Positions 6,001 to 13,317 of a stretch of DNA of 16,735 bases are shown in pieces. Position 1 is the stretch's first letter; every line of letters begins with the position of its first letter. A program made the translations under genes and the position numbers. This stretch comes from JAAZXR01 sp040265175. GTDB taxonomy: Bacteria; Myxococcota_A; Polyangia; Nannocystales; Nannocystaceae. Below the pieces are notes generated by a model that was given only the letters and a program-made list of their open reading frames with translations, did not search any database and was not told the DNA's origin. The stretch lies in NCBI GenBank assembly GCA_040265175.1, contig JBDQGY010000079.1:1-16735 (forward strand), given 5' to 3'.

Positions 6001-9000
6001 ATGGCGTCTCTTCCACCGCACCATTCGACCGTTGATGCCGGCTCCACGGAGGGCGGCGAGCGGGAGACGGTAACGGAGCACGAGCTCCTCCACTCCACGG
6101 TCGACTTGCCGGAGGGGACAAGCTTGGGACGCTATGTGGTTGGCTCACGGGTCGGGGCTGGCGCCATGGGCACGGTCTACGAGGCCGTCGATCCCGACCT
6201 CAACCGCAAGCTCGCCATCAAGGTGTTGAAGCTGACATCCTCCTCGGCGGCCCACCGGCGCACCGCGATTCAACGAATTCGACGGGAGGCGCAGGCCCTC
6301 GCTCAACTCAGTGACCCCCACGTCGTGACAATTCACGACATCGGTCAAATCGAAGGCTCGGTCTTTGTGGTGATGGACTTCATCGACGGACGAACACTCC
6401 GCGCCTGGCTCGATGAGAAACCACGGACGCCGAAGGAGATTTTAAGGGTCTTCGTCCTCGCCGGGAAAGGGCTCGCCGCGGCGCACCGCGCGGGACTGGT
6501 CCACAGGGACTTTAAGCCTGACAACGTCATGGTGACCCCGAGGGGGCGGGTCTATGTCCTCGACTTCGGGCTCGCTCGTTCTGAGATCTCCTATTCGAAC
6601 GCGGCCGCACCGTCGAGCGGCGCCTGGGCGGATGCAGAGCATCAAACCGATGGATCCGCGCGAAGCCTCGCCGACATGTACAGTACCGACTCCCAGTCGG
6701 TGTCGCAGGGGGTCACTCAGGTCCAAGAGGCGTCCGCATCGAGCGGCGAGTCCTACCCCGCGACCGCCGGACGCGCCACGATGGTCCTCCACGGCGACTC
6801 CACGCTGGACTCCTCGACCGCCACGCACACTCAAGTGCTCAACTCTGAGGTCCTCCACGAGCAGTTCACGCTGGACGGTGCGATCGTTGGCACTCCCGCC
6901 TATATGTCTCCCGAGCAGCATCTCGGGGAGCGGACCGATGCACGTACGGACCAGTTCTCATTCGCCGTCGCGCTCTATGAAGCGCTCTTCGGAGCGCTTC
7001 CTTTTGGTGGAAAGAATATCCGCGCGCGCGCGGTCAATGTCATCTCTGGCGAGCTCGGAGAGGTCCCTCGGCGCAGAGGAGTCTCAAACATGGTGCGACG
7101 CGCAGTTGTGAAGGGACTCGGACGCTCTCCGGAGCGCCGCCATCCCTCTATGGAGAAGATGCTCAAAGAGCTGTCTCCCTCCACAGCAAGGTGGCCTCAG
7201 TTTGCGTTTGTCGGCGGCGTTGCCGCGGCCGTGTCCGCGATGCTGATGCTCGCCGTCCCGGGGGATGACGGAGCGAGCGCATGCACGCGGAACAACGAGG
7301 GACTCAACAATATTTGGAACCCCGTGATCTCCGAGGCTTGGGCGCGAAAAATTGAGGCCGAGGATAGCGCAGCGCTCCCCACCGCCAACTATCTGCGCCG
7401 GGCGCTCGCCACCTATGCGACCGCGTGGAGCGACGCCGCGACCGAGTCTTGCGGACGAACCTACGGCGCGAAAACTCAGTCGGAGGAGCTCTTCGACTTG
7501 ACCATGCAGTGTCTCGCGACGAGACGCAGCGCCCTGCGCACGCTGGTGACACAACTGTCCACCACGGAGGACCTGCTCTCAATCAACCCCGTCTTAGCGG
7601 TACATGGGCTCCCAGAGATTGACGACTGCAAAGACGCCACCACCTTGCGGCAACGCTCGGGGAGGGAACTCACTCCCACGCAGCTTGAGCGCTATCACGA
7701 GATCATGCAGGGGGTGGCGAGCGCGGAAGTCCTCGTAGATGTCGGAAAATCCGAGGAGGCGCTGCTCATCCTCCAGCCCTTCATGGCCGAGTTGGAGCAC
7801 GACACCGCCCCCAGTCTCAGGGCGCCGGTCGCCCTCGCCCAGGGGATCGTGTTGGAGAGTCTCGGTCGATATCAAGAGGCCAACACGGCGTTGGAGCAAG
7901 CCTCCATCTACGCTGAACTCGCGGGAGATCGCATCCTCACCGCCCGTGCGCGAGTCGCCCTGACGACCCTGACAGGTGACCGCCTCGCGAACGAGTCCGT
8001 CGGCATGCTCTGGTCACGCCTCGCGGCCGCGGCGATCGACGCGGCCAATCTTCAAGGTGGCTCAATCGAAGCGCGCCTCCACTCCAATATCGGGCTCGTT
8101 CTTGAGAAGGCGGAGCGCCACTCGGAGGCCTTTGAGCGTTTTCGACACGCTCTGTCCATCGCCGCTCAAGCAGACTCTCCCGAGCCTGTGCGCTCTATCC
8201 TCCACAACAACTTCGCCAACTCCCTCGCGACGCACGGAGAGTATGATGAGGCCCTCAGCCAAGCCCAGCTCGCCCAAGACCTCGCTGCTGGATCTCTCGG
8301 GGAGGACTCCGTCGCCGCGCTCGCAGCGATCGCGACCACCGCCTTAGTCTGGGACCTACAGGGCGACTACGAGCGCTCTTTGGCGATCCTTAAAGACCCG
8401 ATCGCGGCGCTCGAGGCGAAACACAAAGCGTACGCGCCGCTCGCCGTCTCTTTGCGTGGAAATCGAGCGGTGTTGCTCGCGAAGCTCGGAAGGCTACGAG
8501 AAGCGGAGACAGAATTCCGATTTGTCCTTGAGGCACGAACTCGCACGTTCGGCCGCAACCATCCGGACGTCGCAACCGCGCTCACCAACCTGGCCGCGTG
8601 TCTGCGAATGGATGGCAGGGTGAATGACTCGGTCCCCTATCAACAGCGCGCGATCGAGGTCCTCGGCGAATCCCCTTCAACGAACGCAGGCCGGCTCGCG
8701 TTGGCCCTCTCTGGACTCGCCAACAGCCTTGAGCGGCTCGGGCGTGTGGACGAGGCGCTCCCGCTCCGTCTGCGGGTGCTCGAGTTGCATGAGACCAGCC
8801 AGCGAGGAGTTGACGCGAACTTTATTGTCGACCTCTCCAACGCCGTTCACACGATGGCCCTGGTCTCAGATCCTCGCGCGATGGAGTTTTCGGATCAAGC
8901 GATGGCGTACCTACGGGACCATGACATCGATGATGCCGCGCGTTCGTATGTGGAGATCACCCGTGCGCGGGCCATGCTTGGTTCGCCCAACGGCAGGCTC

Positions 9001-9168
9001 CCCTCCACGCGTCAGGAGGCGCGGGCGCTCGTCAGCGCGGCCTGTGAGCGACTACCCAGTACAGGGTCCGAGGCCGAACGAAGGGTCGCAGCGGAGATCT
9101 TTGCGGCCCAGCGATGGCCGCTACCCAAAACCTGTGACGTGCAAGACGTTGATTCTGCGTCGGGCTGA
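6001..9168 (+). CDS. Ser/Thr protein kinase with one TM segment and C-terminal TPR-rich sensor region
   Basis: This 1055-residue protein has a Hanks-type kinase domain (about 44-392): Gly-rich loop VGAGAMGTVY, catalytic Lys74 (AIK), HRD at 168-170 with Asn175, DFG at 188-190 and GTPAYMSPEQ at 297-306. DFG and SPE are about 115 residues apart instead of about 30, because of a Ser/Thr/Gln-rich insertion (about 195-285). A membrane segment follows (about 399-420), then a region with Cys428, 484, 504 and 543, probably disulfide-bonded, and TPR repeats of kinesin-light-chain style (about 560-990). The kinase should be cytoplasmic and the TPR part periplasmic, a layout frequent in Myxococcota. The ATG at 6001 has AGGAG 4 nt upstream; a TTG at 5947 is less likely. 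Active-site residues are complete, so it should be catalytically active. Substrates are unknown. It is divergent from thioredoxin and ends 40 nt before the convergent folE. Confidence 0.93.
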   Translation: MASLPPHHSTVDAGSTEGGERETVTEHELLHSTVDLPEGTSLGRYVVGSRVGAGAMGTVYEAVDPDLNRKLAIKVLKLTSSSAAHRRTAIQRIRREAQALAQLSDPHVVTIHDIGQIEGSVFVVMDFIDGRTLRAWLDEKPRTPKEILRVFVLAGKGLAAAHRAGLVHRDFKPDNVMVTPRGRVYVLDFGLARSEISYSNAAAPSSGAWADAEHQTDGSARSLADMYSTDSQSVSQGVTQVQEASASSGESYPATAGRATMVLHGDSTLDSSTATHTQVLNSEVLHEQFTLDGAIVGTPAYMSPEQHLGERTDARTDQFSFAVALYEALFGALPFGGKNIRARAVNVISGELGEVPRRRGVSNMVRRAVVKGLGRSPERRHPSMEKMLKELSPSTARWPQFAFVGGVAAAVSAMLMLAVPGDDGASACTRNNEGLNNIWNPVISEAWARKIEAEDSAALPTANYLRRALATYATAWSDAATESCGRTYGAKTQSEELFDLTMQCLATRRSALRTLVTQLSTTEDLLSINPVLAVHGLPEIDDCKDATTLRQRSGRELTPTQLERYHEIMQGVASAEVLVDVGKSEEALLILQPFMAELEHDTAPSLRAPVALAQGIVLESLGRYQEANTALEQASIYAELAGDRILTARARVALTTLTGDRLANESVGMLWSRLAAAAIDAANLQGGSIEARLHSNIGLVLEKAERHSEAFERFRHALSIAAQADSPEPVRSILHNNFANSLATHGEYDEALSQAQLAQDLAAGSLGEDSVAALAAIATTALVWDLQGDYERSLAILKDPIAALEAKHKAYAPLAVSLRGNRAVLLAKLGRLREAETEFRFVLEARTRTFGRNHPDVATALTNLAACLRMDGRVNDSVPYQQRAIEVLGESPSTNAGRLALALSGLANSLERLGRVDEALPLRLRVLELHETSQRGVDANFIVDLSNAVHTMALVSDPRAMEFSDQAMAYLRDHDIDDAARSYVEITRARAMLGSPNGRLPSTRQEARALVSAACERLPSTGSEAERRVAAEIFAAQRWPLPKTCDVQDVDSASG
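6781..6876 (+). repeat. Internal imperfect repeat in the kinase activation-segment insertion
   Basis: Two units, 6781-6810 (protein MVLHGDSTLD) and 6847-6876 (EVLHEQFTLD), share most bases, including GTCCTCCACG at the start and TCACGCTGGAC or CCACGCTGGAC at the end. A shorter related unit (ELLHSTVD) lies at 6082-6105 in the N-terminal extension before the kinase core. The units share the pattern hydrophobic-Leu-His then Thr-hydrophobic-Asp. Confidence 0.6.
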
Positions 9169-9208
9169 CGCGAAGACCGCTCCGGCTACCAGCCCCCACG
9201 CTCCTGCA

Positions 9209-9835
9209 TCACCGAATCGATCGGGTCGCGACTTCCACGAACTCACGACGCTGCGCGGGGTCGCTCTTGAAACATCCTGTCACGTGGGTCGTCACCGTGG
9301 TCATGCCGGGTCGCTGTACCCCCCGCGTCGTCATGCACTGGTGCTCTGCGTCGATGAGGACGGCGACTCCCTTGGGCGAGATCGCCTCTTCGATGGCCAC
9401 CGCGATTTGCGAGGTCATCGCCTCCTGGATCTGAAGCCGACGGGCGAACACATCTACGACGCGAGCGATCTTGCTGATGCCGACCATCTGCGCGTCGGGC
9501 ACATAGGCCACGTGCGCGACACCAACGATGGTGATCATGTGGTGTTCGCAGTGGCTTGAGAAGCGAATGCCGCGCAAAAGCACCATGTCGTCGTATCCGT
9601 TTGCCGGCTCTACAGCCTTGCGCAAGGTGGCGACTGGGTCTTCTTGATATCCGCAGTAGAACTCGTCATACGCCCTCAACACTCGGTCCGGCGTCCCCAC
9701 GAGCCCCTCGCGGGTGGGGTCGTCGCCGGCCCATTCAATCAACGTCCGGACTGCGCCCTCGGCTACGTCTTTGGAGGGGCGCACACCGGTCGCGGGCGTG
9801 CTCTTCGGCGTCATGGGTGCGTCGTCTCTGCTCAT
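9209..9835 (-). CDS. folE: GTP cyclohydrolase I
   Basis: This 208-residue enzyme matches type I FolE, which opens the imidazole ring of GTP to give 7,8-dihydroneopterin triphosphate, the entry step to tetrahydrofolate and other pterins. The zinc ligands are all visible: SSHCEHH (Cys96, His99) and HQCMTTRG (Cys167). The conserved segments TREGL-GTP-RV (41-52), VGISKIARVVDVFARRLQIQE (about 118-138) and GCFK (187-190) are intact, and the length is normal. The ATG at 9835 has GGGAG with 5 nt spacing; an internal ATG at 9814 is less favoured. It lies 9 nt after the stop of hisI and is almost certainly co-transcribed with it. It is the housekeeping zinc form, not the metal-independent FolE2. Confidence 0.96.
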   Translation of the reverse strand: MSRDDAPMTPKSTPATGVRPSKDVAEGAVRTLIEWAGDDPTREGLVGTPDRVLRAYDEFYCGYQEDPVATLRKAVEPANGYDDMVLLRGIRFSSHCEHHMITIVGVAHVAYVPDAQMVGISKIARVVDVFARRLQIQEAMTSQIAVAIEEAISPKGVAVLIDAEHQCMTTRGVQRPGMTTVTTHVTGCFKSDPAQRREFVEVATRSIR

Positions 9836-9844
9836 ACGAACTCC

Positions 9845-10336
9845 CTACAGCTTCGTGGGGTTGGGCGCGTCTCCGTAGACGGCCACCGGGTCAAAGGTTT
9901 TTTCTGACTCGCGGCTTTGAAGCACGACGCGACCGCCATCCTCCGGCACCCCAACGGGCACCTCGCGAAAAAAACAGGAGCGATAGCCGACGTGGCAGCT
10001 CGCGCCGCTCCCCGCGACCTCGACGCGGAGCCACACGGCGTCTTGATCATCGTCGATGCGCAACTCCACCACACGCTGCACCAGCCCGCTCGTGGCTCCC
10101 TTGTGCCAGAGGACCTGCCGACTCCGGCTGAAGTAGTGCGCCTCACCGGTCGCGATGGTCCGCTTAAGCGCCTCCTCATTCATGTAGCCGAGCATGAGGA
10201 CCTCGCCGCCTTCGGCAGCGGTCGTCACCACCGGCAGCAGGCCGTGCTCGTCGAACTTGGGCGCGAGTTCGTCGCCCTCCTCGACCTGTTCAATGGTCGT
10301 ACGTGCTGAAAACTCGATTTGCTCGTGGATAGACAA
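9845..10336 (-). CDS. hisI: Phosphoribosyl-AMP cyclohydrolase (variant metal site)
   Basis: About 163 residues with the HisI core: GEVLMLGYMNEEAL (44-57), the TGEAHYFSRSR segment (63-73), WHKGATSG (77-84) and RSCFFR (119-124). HisI opens the purine ring of phosphoribosyl-AMP in the third step of histidine synthesis. The usual motif Asp-Cys-Asp-x-Asp reads DDDQD here (95-99), so the first of three zinc Cys is Asp96; Cys114 and Cys121 are kept with the normal spacing of 7. The C-terminal extension (about 125-163, ending DAPNPTKL) is longer than in simple HisI proteins, and there is no fused HisE pyrophosphatase. No ATG fits the family N-terminus; I chose the TTG at 10336, preceded by GGAG at 9 nt. 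A frame open to 10543 would add 69 low-complexity residues. First gene of a unit with folE. Family is sure, start uncertain. Confidence 0.9.
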   Translation of the reverse strand: MSIHEQIEFSARTTIEQVEEGDELAPKFDEHGLLPVVTTAAEGGEVLMLGYMNEEALKRTIATGEAHYFSRSRQVLWHKGATSGLVQRVVELRIDDDQDAVWLRVEVAGSGASCHVGYRSCFFREVPVGVPEDGGRVVLQSRESEKTFDPVAVYGDAPNPTKL

Positions 10337-10726
10337 CGGGGGGGGCTCCAGGTCGGCGGGAGTGAAGCATGCAGGCCGTGGGCTTGCAACACCAGTGGGG
10401 CGCGAAAGTGGGGCGCGGGTGGTGTCCAGGGCGGGACACCTTGGCACCGTCGCCTCGGGCGCCACGGGCTCCTCTGCGCTCACGCCAGGCAGGGAGGCGC
10501 TGGGCTTTGCAGCACGCCTCTTCCAGATGCGCCGGCTCCGCATCTCGCGCGCAACTGCGGTATTCGCGACGACGAGTGACCATGCTCACCGTGGCCGTGG
10601 ACGCGCGGCCAATTGCCTGGGTCGGCCGATAAGGGACGCCGTGAGGCGGCAGCCCCGATGCCGTGGCCGCCGGGCTATGACCGCGGCGCGGTGGCCACAC
10701 GCGCGCCACGATGCGACGCTTCGACC
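10337..10726. other. 390-nt gap between divergent hisI and the aminotransferase gene
   Basis: No convincing gene is seen. The minus frame stays open as an N-terminal extension of hisI up to 10543, but its composition (Pro/Ala/Arg-rich) and lack of family resemblance argue against translation. The clearest structure is an inverted repeat, GGTGTCC (10421-10427) and GGACACC (10434-10440), with a 6-nt loop. It has no T-tract, so it could be an operator or an RNA hairpin. Both divergent promoters must lie in this gap, but I cannot identify them. Confidence 0.5.
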
Positions 10727-11962
10727 ATGGCAGCCTCTCATCCCTTCGACGTCGATTTTGTGCGTGAACAATTCCCTGCCCTGCGAGATGACTGGGCGCT
10801 CTTTGACAACGCCGGAGGGAGCGTTGTCTGTCAGCAGGTTATCGGGCGCGTGACCGCCTACCTCGAGACCTACGGGGTCCAGCTCGGCGCGAGTTATCCG
10901 CGCTCACTCGAGGCCGCGGAGCTGGTGCGCCAAGGCAGGCAGGCCGCGGCCGATCTTATCCACGCTGACATCAACGAGGTTGTCATCACGGGCTCGACGA
11001 CCATGAGCGCGTACGTGCTCGCGCAAGCGCTCGCGCCGGGCATGACCGCGGGGGACAATATCGTCGTCACCGACATTGACCACGAGGCCAACATCGGGGC
11101 GTGGCGAAGGCTCGAGTCCCGCGGCGTCGAGATTCGTGAGTGGAGACATAACCTCGACACCCTCGCTCTTGAACTCGACGACCTCGCGCCGCTCCTCGAC
11201 GACCGCACCAAGCTCGTCACTTTCTCTCACTGCCCCAACGTGACCGGCTCGATCCATGACGCAAAACGCATCACCCAAGTCGCGCAAGACGCCGGCGCAC
11301 AGGTGTGTGTGGATGGCGTCGCCTTCGCCCCCCACCGCCGAGTCGACATGAAAGATCTTGGCGCGGACTACTATCTCATCTCCCTGTACAAGGTGTTCGG
11401 TCCCCACCAGGGCCTGCTCTATGGGAAGCATGAGCGGCTGCGCACCGCGGCGGGCCAAAACCACTTCTTCATCGGGGAAGATGAGGTCCCCTACAAGCTG
11501 CAACCGGGGAACGTGAACCACGAGTTGACCGCATCCCTCCCTGGCATCGTGGACTACTTGGAGACGCTGGCGAGCCATCACGAGCTTGACCATTCGTCTC
11601 CCCATGAAGCGATGAGCGCCGCCTTCGAGCTCATCGCCGCGCACGAGTCCACGCTCGTCGCGCCGCTGATCGACTACCTGCAAAAGCGTGACGACATACG
11701 CATCATCGGCCGCCCCACCTCCGACGCGAGCGAACGCGTAGCGACCGTCGCCTTTGAAGTCGAAGGCAAGCCCTCGACCGAGGTCGTCACGCTGTTGCAA
11801 GAGCACCGCGTGGCGGCGCGCTTCGGAGATTTTTATGCGCGGCGGGGCGTGGCGCGCATGCCCCTGGCGCACGACGACGGGATGGTGCGGGTCAGCATGG
11901 CCCACTACAACCACCCCGAAGAGGTGGCCCGGCTGCTCGAGGCCCTCGACGGCATCCGATGA
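10727..11962 (+). CDS. Cysteine-desulfurase-like class V aminotransferase (TIGR01976-like)
   Basis: A 411-residue PLP enzyme of aminotransferase class V. Visible landmarks are FPAL...FDNAGGS near the N-terminus (16-32), GSTTMSA (89-95) for phosphate binding, HEAN (119-122), CVDGVAF (194-200) with Asp196 to pair with the pyridine nitrogen, and the Schiff-base Lys222 in LISLYKVFGPHQG. This matches the subfamily named cysteine desulfurase-like protein, TIGR01976 (recalled). In SufS-type enzymes the active-site Cys lies in an RxGHHC motif; here the equivalent region reads RFGDFYARRG (365-374), so persulfide chemistry of the SufS type is unlikely and the true substrate is unknown. The ATG at 10727 gives the family N-terminus. 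No suf or isc genes are nearby. It converges on the lactone oxidase gene with 13 nt between the stops. Confidence 0.88.
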   Translation: MAASHPFDVDFVREQFPALRDDWALFDNAGGSVVCQQVIGRVTAYLETYGVQLGASYPRSLEAAELVRQGRQAAADLIHADINEVVITGSTTMSAYVLAQALAPGMTAGDNIVVTDIDHEANIGAWRRLESRGVEIREWRHNLDTLALELDDLAPLLDDRTKLVTFSHCPNVTGSIHDAKRITQVAQDAGAQVCVDGVAFAPHRRVDMKDLGADYYLISLYKVFGPHQGLLYGKHERLRTAAGQNHFFIGEDEVPYKLQPGNVNHELTASLPGIVDYLETLASHHELDHSSPHEAMSAAFELIAAHESTLVAPLIDYLQKRDDIRIIGRPTSDASERVATVAFEVEGKPSTEVVTLLQEHRVAARFGDFYARRGVARMPLAHDDGMVRVSMAHYNHPEEVARLLEALDGIR

Positions 11963-11975
11963 TGCTACGGCGCCA

Positions 11976-13304
11976 TTAGCGTCTCGATGCACCGTCGCCC
12001 GCGAGGCGAACGGGGCTCACCCCAAAGGTGCGCGCAAGATAAGGAGAGATGAAGATCCCTCGGGGGTCGAGGCGCTGCCGAAGCTCATGAAACGCGTCCC
12101 ACTCTGGGTACAGCCGCCGCAGTTGCGCGCCGTCTAGCTGATGCATCTTACCCCAGTGAGGTCGCCCGCCGTGCTTCAAAAATATCTGCTCCGCGCCCCG
12201 GAAGTACCGCTCGAATGACTTCCCTTTGAACACATGGCAAGAGATCACCGCGCTGTCCCGCTTATAAAACGGGCTCAACGGGATGTCGTCACCTTGGACA
12301 TAGCGATACTCCAGGGGGAAGACCACGTCGAGCTGTTCTCCCTCGATGAACCGCTTGATCTCCATGAACACCTCGGGCCCGCGCTCCGCCTCGACGGCGT
12401 ACTCCATCTCGTTGAACCGCACCCATCGCGGGTTCGGGAAGATCTCGTGACTGTGCCCCACCCGGGTACTCTCTGAAAACGCGCGCGCGCAGAACTTGGC
12501 CACAGTCGGCGTCGCGACCCAGCCCCGGCGGGTCAGATCACACGCCGCCCACCACGCGGTGTTCTCGAACACCTGATCCACGATGAAGTGCCGCAGCGGA
12601 GCGGCGTTCCTACGATCCGTGGTCTCATCGAGCAATTTAACCGCCGCGAGCTCCGAGTACGGAAACCAGAAAAACTCAAAGTGGCGGTGCGAGTCTCTCC
12701 AGGTCGGCGCCCGCTCGAAACATTCTTGCAGAGGCACGTTGATTTTTGTCTCCCGTAGCAGGTACGGCGTGCGCATCTGCATCTCCACGCTCGTGATCAC
12801 GCCCATCGCACCGAGGGCCACGCGGGCATGATGAAAGATCTCGGGCTCCTCGGACGCGCTGCACGTGATCGTGTCGCCCTCTCCGGTCACCAACGTCAAT
12901 CCAGTCACATCCGATGAAAGACTTCCCAGCTTGATCCCTGTCCCATGGGTGCCTGTACTCACAGCGCCCGCGATCGCCTGCGCGTGAATGTCTCCTTGAT
13001 TCAGCAGCGCCACCCCTTGCGCGGCGAGGGGCGCGCCGATCTTGGAGATACGCGCTCCGCCCCCCAAGCGCGCGCGAAGACTCGCTGTGTCCACGTGCTC
13101 GATTTCTCCCATGCGCTGCAAATCAATCAGCACGTCGTTGGTCTCGACAACACGGGAGAAGGAGTGGCCGCTCCCCGCTACGCGCACCCCCAAGTCGCGC
13201 GTGGCCGCGTCCTTGATGAGCGCCGCTACGCCCCTCGTGGTGTCCGGCATCTCAATCTGCACGGGCTCGCAGGTGACCTCTCCAGACCAGTTCGACCACT
13301 TCAT
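11976..13304 (-). CDS. FAD-linked sugar-1,4-lactone oxidase family protein (D-arabinono/L-gulono-lactone oxidase-like)
   Basis: A 442-residue flavoprotein of the VAO/ALO superfamily. The N-terminal FAD domain (about 14-190) contains VAGSGHSFS (42-50), where His47 is the expected covalent FAD attachment residue, and the segments GGGARI and AIAGAVSTGTHGTG. The C-terminal domain carries HWGK (383-386), a motif of the aldonolactone oxidases. Family members oxidise sugar lactones such as D-arabinono- or L-gulono-1,4-lactone, or alditols, reducing O2 or another acceptor; the substrate here cannot be read from sequence. No signal peptide is seen. The ATG at 13304 has GAGGGAG about 8 nt upstream, just after the stop of the preceding PLP-enzyme gene (gap 13 nt), so the two form one transcription unit. 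The last ~15 residues are low-complexity. Confidence 0.9.
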   Translation of the reverse strand: MKWSNWSGEVTCEPVQIEMPDTTRGVAALIKDAATRDLGVRVAGSGHSFSRVVETNDVLIDLQRMGEIEHVDTASLRARLGGGARISKIGAPLAAQGVALLNQGDIHAQAIAGAVSTGTHGTGIKLGSLSSDVTGLTLVTGEGDTITCSASEEPEIFHHARVALGAMGVITSVEMQMRTPYLLRETKINVPLQECFERAPTWRDSHRHFEFFWFPYSELAAVKLLDETTDRRNAAPLRHFIVDQVFENTAWWAACDLTRRGWVATPTVAKFCARAFSESTRVGHSHEIFPNPRWVRFNEMEYAVEAERGPEVFMEIKRFIEGEQLDVVFPLEYRYVQGDDIPLSPFYKRDSAVISCHVFKGKSFERYFRGAEQIFLKHGGRPHWGKMHQLDGAQLRRLYPEWDAFHELRQRLDPRGIFISPYLARTFGVSPVRLAGDGASRR

Positions 13305-13317
13305 CGCGTCGTCTCCC

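Noticed and set aside
10337..10543. N-terminal extension of HisI to an ATG at 10543
   Set aside because: Pro/Ala/Arg-rich, no family similarity, and homologues as I recall begin near the TTG at 10336. Not fully excluded.
10904..11992. Minus-strand open frame of 362 codons
   Set aside because: It is the complement of the class V aminotransferase gene, which has intact PLP motifs; the shadow shows no domain.
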